From: Thermodesulfobacteriota bacterium
GTDB lineage: Bacteria; Desulfobacterota; BSN033; UBA1163
Assembly: GCA_030024065.1 (NCBI GenBank)
Contig: JASEIE010000086.1
Span: forward strand, 1 to 12,344
Length of the DNA stretch: 12,344 bases
Reading direction: 5' to 3'
Position numbers and translations under genes: made by a program. Shown piece after piece: positions 1-6,972 of the stretch; the first letter of the stretch is position 1; every line of letters starts with the position of its first letter. The notes beneath the pieces were generated by a model, which was not told the origin of the DNA, made no database searches, and worked only from the letters and a program-made list of their open reading frames with translations.

Positions 1-586
1 AGCTAAAGATCAGCCGGCTCGATATAAAACCCGGGAAATCGTTTGCTTCCAGAGGGGTCTTCCCTAGTTTTAAACTTAATTCTTTTGTAATCTGAAAGGT
101 CTCATCGGAGGTCACCAATCCCCGGATGATCTCAATCAACTTCATTACGGGCGCTGGGTTGAAGAAATGCATGCCGATCACGCGATCCGGCTTTCGGGTG
201 ACAGAGGCAATCCGTGTGATCGAGATCGATGAGGTGTTGCTGGCAAGGATTGTTTTCGGCCCAGCCACCTCCTCTATTTTTTTAAAAATATCCCATTTCA
301 AAGGGATGTTCTCTACAGCGGCTTCGATGATGAAATCACAATCCCGGAAATCTTCCATCTTCACCGTTATGGAGAGCCTTTGTATGGCCTCCTCTTTCTC
401 CGTAACTGTCATCTTTCCTTTTTGAACCCGCTTGTCAAAATCGGTGATGATCCTCATTCTTCCCTTTTCGGCCGATTCATGACTCACATCCCTCATCAGG
501 ACATCAAATCCTGAGGCAACCGCCACCTCTGCAATCCCGCTCCCCATCTGCCCTGCTCCAATTACTCCTATCTTTTTAATCTCCAT
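1..586 (-). CDS. hbd: 3-hydroxyacyl-CoA (3-hydroxybutyryl-CoA) dehydrogenase, 3' end cut by window edge
   Basis: Reading the minus strand from the ATG at 586 gives 195 residues without a stop before the window ends. The family oxidises (S)-3-hydroxyacyl-CoA to 3-ketoacyl-CoA with NAD+ (or the reverse) in beta-oxidation or butyrate metabolism, in the cytoplasm. Visible motifs are the Rossmann dinucleotide-binding loop GVIGAGQMGSGIA (residues 7-19), SNTSS (116-120) with the substrate-binding serine, GMHFFNP (138-144) with the catalytic His140, and Glu152 completing the His-Glu pair. The usual family length is about 280-310 residues, so only the start of the C-terminal helical domain is missing. 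A good ribosome site (GGAGG, about 8 bases upstream) supports the start. One oddity is GFISSR at 187-191, where most relatives have Asn before the Arg; here it is Ser190. The gene is divergent from the oxidase operon and looks metabolically unrelated to it. The family is certain; short- versus long-chain specificity is not. Confidence 0.93.
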   Translation of the reverse strand, partial: MEIKKIGVIGAGQMGSGIAEVAVASGFDVLMRDVSHESAEKGRMRIITDFDKRVQKGKMTVTEKEEAIQRLSITVKMEDFRDCDFIIEAAVENIPLKWDIFKKIEEVAGPKTILASNTSSISITRIASVTRKPDRVIGMHFFNPAPVMKLIEIIRGLVTSDETFQITKELSLKLGKTPLEANDFPGFISSRLIFS

Positions 587-615
587 ATTCCACTCCTCCA
601 TCTGATTTTTGTTAC

Positions 616-621
616 ATTATA
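616..621 (-). promoter_or_regulatory. Putative -10 box of the hbd promoter
   Basis: On the minus strand this hexamer reads TATAAT, a perfect sigma70-type -10 box. It would place transcription start near 609, giving a short leader of about 23 bases that carries the GGAGG ribosome site of hbd. No strong -35 is visible: TTCAAA at 642-637 matches 4 of 6 positions but with a 15-base spacer. The position suits the gene, but the call rests on one hexamer. Confidence 0.4.
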
Positions 622-681
622 ACCTGTTCCTGGATGTTTGAATATCTCTTTATTTCTTTATACAAATCTTTCAAAATAAGA

Positions 682-710
682 TTGATTTTAAGGCAGGGTT
701 ACTGTAAATT
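682..710 (+). promoter_or_regulatory. Weak candidate promoter for the sco-cta operon
   Basis: TTGATT at 682-687 (4 of 6 matches to a -35 box) and TAAATT at 705-710 (4 of 6 to a -10 box) are separated by 17 bases. They would start transcription at about 717, almost on the sco ATG at 719, which has no convincing ribosome site. A better -10 hexamer, TATAAT at 713-718, abuts the ATG but would start transcripts inside the gene. The region between the divergent genes is A/T-rich, so chance matches are likely. Confidence 0.22.
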
Positions 711-718
711 TATATAAT

Positions 719-1528
719 ATGCCCGGCCGTCCTGTTCATTTTATTATCGTCAGAACCGTCCTGTTCATCCTGATTGTTTTTTTTCATGGCGGGCTTCTTG
801 CCCATGTCGAAGAATATCGCGAACAAAAAGGGGTTGGAATTGATGAAAAACTGGGCCACCTTATTCCCCTCGATTTGACCTTCCGCGATGAAAATGGAAA
901 ACCGGTTCTCCTCAGACAGTTAATCAATAGACCTACAATCCTCGCCCCGGTCTTTTTCTCCTGTCCGGATGTCTGCAGTTTCTTATTATCTAATCTCTCC
1001 GGGACCTTGAGCCGATTGCCCGTAGACCCTGGGAAAGATTTTCTCGTTCTGTCCGTAAGTTTTGATGAAACGGAAGGCCCCCCTCTGGCCTCGGAAAAGA
1101 GGAACCTCTATCTCAAGATGATCGAGAAACCATTTCCGGAAGAAGCCTGGAGGTTTTTAACAGGCGACCCGGAAAGTATTCTTAAACTCACGGACGCTGT
1201 GGGTTTTCAATTTAAGCGAGAGGGGAAAAATTTCTTACATCCGGTCGCCCTGATCATTCTCGCTCCCGATGGAAAGATCACCCGATATCTTTATGGGACG
1301 GAGATCCTGCCCTTTGACCTGAGGATGGCGCTCTTTGAGGCATCTGAAGGAAGGACCGGGCCCACGATCAGCAAGGTCTTGCGTTTCTGTTTCAGTTACG
1401 ACCCAAAAGGTCGAAAATATGTCTTCAATACATTGAAAATTACCGGAATCGTCACTTTAACCTTTGCTTTCTTTTTCATCTTGTTTCTTGTGGTGAGGGG
1501 AAGGAAGAAGTCAAAACAGAATAGGTAA
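719..1528 (+). CDS. SCO1/SenC/PrrC-family copper chaperone for cytochrome c oxidase
   Basis: This 269-residue protein has a thioredoxin fold of the SCO family, which helps load copper into the CuA site of oxidase subunit II outside the cytoplasmic membrane. The copper ligands are visible: the CPDVC motif (Cys82 and Cys86) in FFSCPDVC, and His174 in FLHPVA. Residues 8-28 form a hydrophobic N-terminal signal or anchor. Residues 240-260 form a second membrane segment followed by a basic tail (RGRKKSK), so the domain is probably held by a C-terminal anchor, unlike the classic N-anchored SCO1. The ATG at 719 is the first possible start after an in-frame stop at 689-691, and no clear ribosome site precedes it. 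The gene ends 6 bases before ctaD, and this tight linkage to all four oxidase subunits supports an assembly role. The family call is firm; copper delivery to this particular oxidase is inferred from context. Confidence 0.9.
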   Translation: MPGRPVHFIIVRTVLFILIVFFHGGLLAHVEEYREQKGVGIDEKLGHLIPLDLTFRDENGKPVLLRQLINRPTILAPVFFSCPDVCSFLLSNLSGTLSRLPVDPGKDFLVLSVSFDETEGPPLASEKRNLYLKMIEKPFPEEAWRFLTGDPESILKLTDAVGFQFKREGKNFLHPVALIILAPDGKITRYLYGTEILPFDLRMALFEASEGRTGPTISKVLRFCFSYDPKGRKYVFNTLKITGIVTLTFAFFFILFLVVRGRKKSKQNR

Positions 1529-1534
1529 AAACAG

Positions 1535-3145
1535 ATGGCCAGTTTTTACGAAGATGAGGGCAGGATAAGAGGGATTTTGGGTTGGATCTTCTCCACCGAC
1601 CATAAGAGGATCGGGCTTCTCTATCTTTTTGCAATTCTCTTCTTCTATGCCATCGGTGTCATCCTCGGTTTTCTGATGCGCCTCGAATTGATTGCACCGG
1701 GTCCTACGATCATGAGACCCCAGACCTATAATGCCATCTTCACCCTGCACGGCGTGATCATGATCTTCTTATTCGTTATCCCGGGGATTCCTGCCATCTT
1801 CGGAAATTTCTTCCTTCCGATTCAGATCGGGGCAAGGGATGTCGCCTTCCCGAAGATCAATCTCCTCTCATGGTGGATCTTTATGACGGGCGCCATTTTA
1901 GCCATTCTTTCCCTATTCACAGGAGGCGGACCCGTGGATACGGGCTGGACCTTCTATGTGCCTTATAGCCTGAGGACGCCGGTCAATGTCCCCCTCGCTG
2001 TCTTTGCCGTCTTCATCCTGGGATTTTCATCAATTCTCACAGGAATTAATTTTGTGACAACCACTCACATGCTACGGGCTTCAGGGATGAGTTGGTTTCG
2101 ACTTCCTCTCTTCGTATGGGCCATCTATGCCACAGCATGGATTCAGGTTCTTGTCACTCCTGTGATAGGGATTACCCTTCTTCTCACCCTGATGGAGAGG
2201 CTTGTGGGAGTTGGAATATTCGATCCCTCAAAAGGAGGCGACCCGCTCCTTTATCAGCATCTCTTCTGGATCTATTCCCATCCGGCAGTTTATATCATGA
2301 TCCTTCCTGCCATGGGAATAATTTCGGAGATCATCCCCGTCTTTGCACGAAGGACGATCTTCGGGTATAAGGCAATCGTTTTTTCAAGTCTGGCCATCGC
2401 AATTGTCGGCTCTTTCGTCTGGGGACACCATATGTTTGTCAGTGGACAGAGCGACCTCGCTTCAATCGTCTTTTCTCTGCTCACCTTTCTCGTGGCCGTC
2501 CCCAGTGGCGTCAAAGTCTTTAACTGGGTCTCAACTCTATATAAGGGTTCCATAGAGGTCGCCCCTCCCCTTCTTTTCGCCTTAACCTTTATCTTTCTTT
2601 TTTCAATCGGAGGGCTGACAGGCCTCTTTCAGGGAGCCCTTGCCACGGATGTCCATCTCCATGACACCTACTGGGTTGTGGGACACTTTCATTATGTCAT
2701 CTTCGGGGGGACAGGATTTGCCATTTTCGGGGCCCTCCATTACTGGTTCCCAAAGATGTTTGGCCGTATGTATCATAAAAAGATCCCATATCTCGCATGG
2801 GCCTTTCTCTTTGTCGGGTTTAACATGCTCTATTTCCCCATGCTCATTCTGGGCTGGAAAGGAATGCCAAGAAGATATTACGATTACCTTCCTCAATTTC
2901 ATTCCCTTCAGTTGATCTCCACGATCGGCTCCTGGATTTTAATTGCCGGCTTGATCTTGATGTTTGCCAATCTCATCTATTCTCTCATGAGGGGTGAAAA
3001 GGCAGATAAAAATCCATGGGGCGGAGCCACGCTCGAATGGCAGATCCCCTCTCCACCTCCTCAGGAGAATTTTGTAGAGATCCCTCGGATTGAACGAGGG
3101 CCATATGAGTATAGTCATAAGAGATCTGGCGATGGAGACTCATAG
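1535..3145 (+). CDS. ctaD: Cytochrome c oxidase subunit I (A2-type haem-copper oxidase)
   Basis: This is the catalytic subunit of the terminal oxidase, reducing O2 to water and pumping protons across the cytoplasmic membrane. The 536-residue length and about 12 membrane segments are typical. All metal ligands are present: His72 (haem a), His249, His298 and His299 (CuB), His384 (haem a3) and His386 (haem a). Tyr253 is in place for the His-Tyr cross-link. Lys327 (VPSGVKVF) marks the K proton channel and Asp102 (GARDVAFP) the D-channel entrance. The motif around CuB is YSHPAVY (247-253). The E of the A1-type HPEVY motif is replaced by Ala and YS precedes HP, the accepted signature of A2-type oxidases such as Thermus caa3. 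It starts 6 bases after sco and overlaps ctaE. The SD is weak (AGG about 7 bases upstream), but the N-terminus aligns with the family. Confidence 0.97.
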   Translation: MASFYEDEGRIRGILGWIFSTDHKRIGLLYLFAILFFYAIGVILGFLMRLELIAPGPTIMRPQTYNAIFTLHGVIMIFLFVIPGIPAIFGNFFLPIQIGARDVAFPKINLLSWWIFMTGAILAILSLFTGGGPVDTGWTFYVPYSLRTPVNVPLAVFAVFILGFSSILTGINFVTTTHMLRASGMSWFRLPLFVWAIYATAWIQVLVTPVIGITLLLTLMERLVGVGIFDPSKGGDPLLYQHLFWIYSHPAVYIMILPAMGIISEIIPVFARRTIFGYKAIVFSSLAIAIVGSFVWGHHMFVSGQSDLASIVFSLLTFLVAVPSGVKVFNWVSTLYKGSIEVAPPLLFALTFIFLFSIGGLTGLFQGALATDVHLHDTYWVVGHFHYVIFGGTGFAIFGALHYWFPKMFGRMYHKKIPYLAWAFLFVGFNMLYFPMLILGWKGMPRRYYDYLPQFHSLQLISTIGSWILIAGLILMFANLIYSLMRGEKADKNPWGGATLEWQIPSPPPQENFVEIPRIERGPYEYSHKRSGDGDS

Positions 3146-3728
3146 AAACGATACCGGTTCAACATTGGGGATGTGGCTATTCCTCCTTTCAGAGATTCTT
3201 CTCTTTGGAGGACTCTTCATCCTCTATTCCGTATACCGTTATAACCACTCGCAGATATTTCATCTGGCTGCTGAGGCATTGAACCGACCACTCGGGGCTT
3301 TGAACACGCTGATCCTTCTCACCAGCAGTTTAACCATGGCCCTTTCCATCTTCTTCCTGAAAAACAGAAGGTCCGAAAGATCCTTGCTCTTTCTCTTTTT
3401 AACGATCTTTTTAGGACTATTCTTCCTCTTCAATAAATATTTTGAATGGGCCTCGAAGGTCCATCACGGGGTCTATCCCAACGCCCCCGGTCTTCTTGAA
3501 AGGGAGAGAGGGGAGGTCCTCTTTTATGGCCTCTACTATTCGATGACCGGCCTCCATGGATTTCATGTGCTCGTTGGTATAGGCCTCCTCTCCGTGATGT
3601 TTGTCTTTATCCTGAGAGGTAAAATCGATCACGAACGTATCCTTCCGTTAAAAAATACCGGGCTTTACTGGCATCTGGTCGATATCATCTGGATTTTTCT
3701 CTTTCCTCTTTTTTATTTGATCACTTGA
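3105..3728 (+). CDS. ctaE: Cytochrome c oxidase subunit III
   Basis: This membrane subunit of the aa3/caa3 oxidase has no metal cofactor and stabilises subunit I and its proton uptake. From the ATG at 3105 the protein has 207 residues with about five membrane segments, the short bacterial form. Family hallmarks are GMWLFLLSEILLFGGLF near the N-terminus, LNTLILLTSS, the LHGFHVLVG segment and the C-terminal YWHLVDIIWIFLFPLFY. The reading frame opens with a TTG at 3090, but the ATG at 3105 has GAGGG placed about 5 bases upstream and is preferred; ATG 3132 is a further option. The gene overlaps the end of ctaD by 41 bases, implying translational coupling. Its stop codon overlaps the earliest possible start of the next gene. 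Confidence 0.94.
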   Translation: MSIVIRDLAMETHRNDTGSTLGMWLFLLSEILLFGGLFILYSVYRYNHSQIFHLAAEALNRPLGALNTLILLTSSLTMALSIFFLKNRRSERSLLFLFLTIFLGLFFLFNKYFEWASKVHHGVYPNAPGLLERERGEVLFYGLYYSMTGLHGFHVLVGIGLLSVMFVFILRGKIDHERILPLKNTGLYWHLVDIIWIFLFPLFYLIT

Positions 3729-3745
3729 TTTCGGGAGAGGGTGGA

Positions 3746-4006
3746 GTGAAAACCTATATTCTTGTATGGGTGAGTTTGGTGGTCCTGACAGGCATTGCTG
3801 TTTCTGCGGCAGGGATGGATTGGGGGCAGTGGAGCATGGCTGTTGCCCTGGGGATCGCTTTTCTGAAATCGGGTTTAATCCTCAACTATTTTATGCATCT
3901 CAAAGATGAGAGGGGATTAAGGCTCTTCCGATGGATGATTCCAGGGGTTCTGGCCATCCTGATCCTCTTCATCGGTCTGACCTTTCTCGATGTGGCTTTT
4001 CGATAG
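3746..4006 (+). CDS. ctaF: Cytochrome c oxidase subunit IV (prokaryotic small subunit)
   Basis: This small hydrophobic protein (86 residues from GTG 3746) has three predicted membrane segments and the motif LNYFMHLKDERG, characteristic of the prokaryotic COX4 family (subunit IV of bacterial aa3/caa3 oxidases). It probably stabilises the oxidase and binds no cofactor. The frame extends up to a TTG at 3725 that overlaps the ctaE stop (TTGA). The GTG at 3746 is preferred because GAGAGG lies 5 bases upstream and the protein then begins MKTYILVW, as in relatives. It sits directly after ctaE in the operon. The next gene, ctaC, follows after a palindromic repeat rather than directly. Confidence 0.87.
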   Translation: MKTYILVWVSLVVLTGIAVSAAGMDWGQWSMAVALGIAFLKSGLILNYFMHLKDERGLRLFRWMIPGVLAILILFIGLTFLDVAFR

Positions 4007-4023
4007 AGAGACTGTGTCACAAT

Positions 4024-4186
4024 GAGCCGTTCGCCCTTCGACACACTCAGGACGAAGGGTTAAGTAATTGATTTTTAATGTGCCGTAGTCCGCTCGTGGT
4101 GAGCCCTTCGACTCACCGTTCGCCCTGAGGCTCTCGAAGGGACGAATGGTTCGCTCAGGACAGGCCCTGTCGAACCATGAACGGAC
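4024..4186 (+). repeat. Bipartite palindromic intergenic repeat, copy A
   Basis: Two hairpin modules are joined by an A/T-rich linker. The small module (4034-4059) has a perfect 7-base stem CCCTTCG/CGAAGGG. The linker contains AATTGATTTTTAAT. The large module (4088-4186) has outer arms at 4088-4100 and 4174-4186 that pair at 11 of 13 positions. Inside it are two hairpins: CCCTTCGA/TCGAAGGG (4104-4111 with 4134-4141) and ATGGTTCG/CGAACCAT (4146-4153 with 4171-4178), the latter capped by GACAGGCCCTGTC. Closely similar units lie at 6125 and, inverted, at 11878. It resembles REP/BIME-type or small non-autonomous elements; no transposase is present. It separates ctaF from ctaC and overlaps the first possible ctaC start codon. 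Confidence 0.85.
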
Positions 4187-4215
4187 CTGCGATACAGTTT
4201 CAGAGTGGATGGAGT

Positions 4216-5145
4216 ATGATTCGCGGCGTAACAGGCCTTTCAAACGAGATCGTTGAGAATGTCTTTCTCTTCATTGCGGCGATCTCCGTCTCGATATTGG
4301 TCCTCATCACCTTCCTGATGATCTATTTTACCATTCGCTACCGCCGGAAGAGAAACCCGCAGCCCGAAGACATCCGGGGAAACCTCTGGCTCGAGATTCT
4401 CTGGACCGTGATCCCCACCCTTCTCGTTCTCTCCATGTTCTATTATGGGTGGACAGGATTCCGCTCTTTGAAAAAGATTCCCGAAGGGGCTTTCAAGGTG
4501 AAGGTGGCGGCACGGCAGTGGTCCTGGCTTTTCGAATATGAGAATGGAATTAAAACAGAAGAGCTGTTGGTCCCGGTGGGAAAACCGATCCATCTCTTGC
4601 TCACCTCGCAGGATGTGATCCACAGTTTTTATATCCCTGCCTTCAAGGTCAAACAGGATGCTGTACCGGGGATGGTCACTCCCCTATGGTTTAAAGCTAA
4701 AGAAGTGGGGACCTATGATGTTTTGTGTGCCGAATACTGCGGCCAGCAACATGCCTATATGCTCACCAGAGTAAAAGTCCTTTCAGAGGAGGAGTTCAAC
4801 CGGTGGTATGAGGAAAAAGGAAAGGAGCTGCAGATCGAGAAATCCAAGGGCCTTCCCCGAGGGCCGCAGTTGCTTCAGGAGAAAGGGTGCGTGGTCTGCC
4901 ACAGCCTCGATGGCACTACAAGGATTGGGCCCACCCTCAAGGGCCTTTTCGGAAAGACGGTCATCGTTATAACAGACGGCAAAGAGAGGAAGATGCAGGC
5001 GGACGATACCTATCTGAAGAAATCTCTGATCGAACCGAATGCGGATGTGGTCAAAGGTTTTCCTCCCATCATGCCTTCTCAAAAGGGCCTCTTAACAGAA
5101 GAGGAAATCAATGAACTGGTCCGGTATATGAAGGAATTGAAATGA
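4216..5145 (+). CDS. ctaC: Cytochrome c oxidase subunit II with fused C-terminal cytochrome c domain (caa3 type)
   Basis: This subunit accepts electrons from a cytochrome c donor and passes them through CuA to subunit I. Numbering from ATG 4216 (309 residues), two membrane segments (about 14-41 and 58-78) are followed by the cupredoxin domain. Its CuA ligands are His136, Cys171, Glu173, Cys175, His179 and Met182 in CAEYCGQQHAYM. A monohaem cytochrome c domain follows, with CVVCH (225-229) and probable axial Met286 (PPIMPS), making the protein caa3-like. No cleavable signal is evident; the N-terminus resembles other short-leader subunits II. The frame also opens at ATG 4177, but that codon lies inside the palindromic repeat and would add 13 residues unlike the family. 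ATG 4216 is therefore preferred, although its ribosome site (AGTGGA about 6 bases upstream) is modest. The stop overlaps ctaB (ATGA). Confidence 0.94.
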   Translation: MIRGVTGLSNEIVENVFLFIAAISVSILVLITFLMIYFTIRYRRKRNPQPEDIRGNLWLEILWTVIPTLLVLSMFYYGWTGFRSLKKIPEGAFKVKVAARQWSWLFEYENGIKTEELLVPVGKPIHLLLTSQDVIHSFYIPAFKVKQDAVPGMVTPLWFKAKEVGTYDVLCAEYCGQQHAYMLTRVKVLSEEEFNRWYEEKGKELQIEKSKGLPRGPQLLQEKGCVVCHSLDGTTRIGPTLKGLFGKTVIVITDGKERKMQADDTYLKKSLIEPNADVVKGFPPIMPSQKGLLTEEEINELVRYMKELK

Positions 5146-6011
5146 AAGTTCTCAACCACTGGCTATCCCTTCTGATCGATCTGATTAAGTTTAGGCTTTC
5201 GACCTTTGTGACCCTCTCGACGGCAACGGGTTTCATCCTGGCCTATCAAGGGATTTCACTGAGGATATTTCTGATGCTGGCGGGCGTCTTCCTTCTGGCA
5301 TCAGGGGCCTCTGCCCTCAATCAATATCAGGAAAGAAGAGAAGATCAGAGGATGGAAAGGACAAAGGGTCGCCCCATTCCCTCGGGGAAACTTTCGCCAT
5401 CCTCAGCTTTGAAAATATCCCTCTTTCTGATCATGCTTGGACTTTTTATCCTCTATGCGGGAACAAATGGAAAAGCCCTGTTCTTAGGTCTGTTCGCTGT
5501 GCTCTTGTATAACGGTGTTTATACCCCACTTAAGAAAAGAACTCTTTTTGCCGCAATACCTGGAGCCATGGTGGGTGCAATCCCGCCTGCGATCGGCTGG
5601 TCTTCAGGGGGAGGCCATCTGGAAGCTCAGATATTAGCCGTCTGCTCATTCTTTTTTATATGGCAGATCCCTCACTCCTGGCTGCTTCTTCTCGATTTCA
5701 GAAAAGACTACCAGAGGGCAGGATTTCCCTCTCTTATTCATGCATGGGGTCTTAATCAGGTCGAGAAGATCTCACTCGTATGGGTCTTTGCAACTGTGGT
5801 GAGTAGCTTTCTGATCCCCCTGTTTGGAATTGGAAACTCCTTTTCCATTCTCGGTGGTCTTCCCATACTGGGCTTCTGGTTGGTATGGAAAGTCTCAAAA
5901 ACCCTTCTTGGCCGGCCTAAGGCCAATCCTTTTCGCCTCGCATTCAGAACGGTTAATTTTTATATGCTATCAGTAATGGTTCTTTTCAGCCTGGATCAAC
6001 TGTTGTTTTAG
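5142..6011 (+). CDS. ctaB: Protohaem IX farnesyltransferase (haem O synthase)
   Basis: A UbiA-family membrane prenyltransferase that adds a farnesyl group to haem B to make haem O, the precursor of haem A used by the oxidase. The 289-residue protein has the diagnostic first motif NQYQERREDQRMERTKGRP (60-78), with Asn60, Glu64, Asp68 and Arg73 for Mg-diphosphate binding. It also has GAIPPAIGW (145-153) and the second loop WQIPHSW...DFRKDYQRAGFPSL (174-198). About eight to nine membrane helices are expected. The start overlaps the stop of ctaC (ATGA), so the two are probably translationally coupled. It is the last gene of the oxidase block. The haem A synthase gene ctaA that normally acts next is not in this window. 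Confidence 0.93.
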   Translation: MKVLNHWLSLLIDLIKFRLSTFVTLSTATGFILAYQGISLRIFLMLAGVFLLASGASALNQYQERREDQRMERTKGRPIPSGKLSPSSALKISLFLIMLGLFILYAGTNGKALFLGLFAVLLYNGVYTPLKKRTLFAAIPGAMVGAIPPAIGWSSGGGHLEAQILAVCSFFFIWQIPHSWLLLLDFRKDYQRAGFPSLIHAWGLNQVEKISLVWVFATVVSSFLIPLFGIGNSFSILGGLPILGFWLVWKVSKTLLGRPKANPFRLAFRTVNFYMLSVMVLFSLDQLLF

Positions 6012-6047
6012 CTTCAAGGATTTTTTCAAAGCGTCTGTCTGTTTTTC

Positions 6048-6077
6048 TTGACAGGATGATACCCCATCGCATATAGA
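6048..6077 (+). promoter_or_regulatory. Candidate sigma70-type promoter upstream of the act locus
   Basis: A perfect -35 hexamer TTGACA (6048-6053) is followed after 18 bases by TATAGA (6072-6077), matching 4 of 6 -10 positions. Transcription would begin near 6084, 250 bases before actA, and the leader would include the palindromic repeat at 6125-6264. The site lies in the first sizeable gap after ctaB, where a separate act transcript would be expected. Read-through from the oxidase operon is equally possible because no clear terminator follows ctaB. Confidence 0.4.
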
Positions 6078-6124
6078 TAATTCATATCCAATGGATAGTG
6101 TAGTATGTCAATCATCACTTTACA

Positions 6125-6264
6125 GTCCGTTCGTGGTGAGCCCTTCGACGCACCGTTCGTCCTGAGGCTCTCGAAGGATGAACGGTCTGCTCAGGACAGG
6201 CATGTCGAACCATGAGCGGAGCCCCTCGATATAGTTCACCCTTCGACAAGCTCAGGGCGAACGG
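6125..6264 (+). repeat. Bipartite palindromic intergenic repeat, copy B
   Basis: The large module (6125-6221) is nearly the same sequence and orientation as copy A's 4088-4186, with outer arms at 6125-6137 and 6209-6221. A small hairpin module follows at 6234-6264 (CCCTTCGACAAGCTCAGGGC and flanks), whereas in copy A the small module precedes the large one. The A/T linker of copies A and C is not clearly present. The element occupies most of the 322-base gap between ctaB and actA; the rest of that gap holds only the candidate promoter at 6048. Confidence 0.83.
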
Positions 6265-6333
6265 GGTATGTAAAGAAGTTTAGACGCACTACAATTGAAG
6301 CGGATTGTCGCCCTTCTTTGCACCGGTTGCCCC

Positions 6334-6885
6334 ATGAGAAAGGGATTTGGAATCTCGATTGGTATTGTCCTCATTCTCCTCTTTGGTATTGTGGCCTACC
6401 ACAGATTCCCTGTTCAGACAAAAGGAACCTTCTTCTCCGTCTTTCCGATTTTTGCCTGGGTTTCGGTTGATCAACCCATTCTCTTTAATCATATCCGCCA
6501 TAAAGAAGCGGCCAATTTGAATTGCACTTTCTGCCATCGTTATGCAGAAAGGCATCGCTCTGCGGGAATCCCGAATATTGACCTCTGTCGGGCCTGCCAT
6601 TCGACTGATGCGATCAGCAAGAAACCCGAAGCTCTTAAAGTGGTTAAGTATGTTCAAGGGGGAAGAGAGATTCCCTGGAAGAGAATGTATGAACTTCCGA
6701 AATTTGTTGTCTTTCCCCACTGGATTCATGTTCAAAACGGTATCGATTGTTCGGTCTGTCATGGCCTTACGGGTAAAAAAGAGAGACCGATAAAGATGGT
6801 CGATAGAAACGATATGGCCTGGTGTTTGGATTGTCATAAGAAGAAAAAGGCAAATATCGATTGTTATGTGTGTCACTCCAGTTAA
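6334..6885 (+). CDS. actA: ActA-like membrane-anchored pentahaem cytochrome c
   Basis: Numbered from ATG 6334 (183 residues), a single hydrophobic segment at about 5-22 should anchor the protein with its haem domain in the periplasm. Five CXXCH haem sites follow: CTFCH (64-68), CRACH (85-89), CSVCH (139-143), CLDCH (164-168) and CYVCH (177-181). Extra histidines in FNHIRH and FPHWIH sit where class III (c3/c7-like) cytochromes place bis-His axial ligands. Five haems plus one anchor match ActA of alternative complex III, which passes quinol-derived electrons to the periplasmic acceptor; the hexahaem QrcA of the sulfate-reducer Qrc complex is the nearest alternative. The frame also opens at TTG 6295, but that adds an odd stretch before the anchor. 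Neither start has a clear ribosome site, so the start is uncertain. It heads the act locus. Confidence 0.85.
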   Translation: MRKGFGISIGIVLILLFGIVAYHRFPVQTKGTFFSVFPIFAWVSVDQPILFNHIRHKEAANLNCTFCHRYAERHRSAGIPNIDLCRACHSTDAISKKPEALKVVKYVQGGREIPWKRMYELPKFVVFPHWIHVQNGIDCSVCHGLTGKKERPIKMVDRNDMAWCLDCHKKKKANIDCYVCHSS

Positions 6886-6887
6886 CC

Positions 6888-6966
6888 AGTTCGGAGTAAT
6901 GAGTTCGGAGTTCGGAGAAAAACCCAATTTCAAAACTCCGAACTACGAACTCCGAACTCAATTACT
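6888..6966 (+). repeat. GAGTTCGGA-based inverted repeat between actA and actB1
   Basis: Units of AGTTCGGAG occur at 6888-6896, 6901-6910 and 6910-6917 and recur as the complement (CTCCGAACT) at 6936-6944 and 6950-6958. The arms 6895-6917 and 6936-6966 can fold into a long imperfect hairpin with an A-rich loop at 6918-6935, closed at the base by AGTAAT/ATTACT. It fills nearly the whole 87-base gap between actA and actB1 and ends 6 bases before the actB1 ATG. It has no U-tract, so it does not look like a classic terminator; an effect on mRNA stability or translation is possible. Confidence 0.8.
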
Positions 6967-6972
6967 GTACCA

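Noticed and set aside
126..425. Plus-strand open frame opposite the start of the window
   Set aside because: It is antisense to the clear 3-hydroxyacyl-CoA dehydrogenase frame on the minus strand, and its translation has no recognisable domain.
4024..4186. CRISPR-like array from the repeated CCCTTCGA units
   Set aside because: The units are palindromic, unevenly spaced and in both orientations, with no spacers of constant length and no cas gene.
3917..4243. Minus-strand open frame of 108 codons across the ctaF-ctaC gap
   Set aside because: It runs through the palindromic repeat and the ends of two genes; its residues come from repeat sequence (RPFESLRANGE-like), and there is no ribosome site or family match.
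6008..6032. Possible terminator just after ctaB (GCTT...AAGC with T-run)
   Set aside because: Only about four base pairs can form and the T-run lies in the loop, so read-through into the act region cannot be ruled out.
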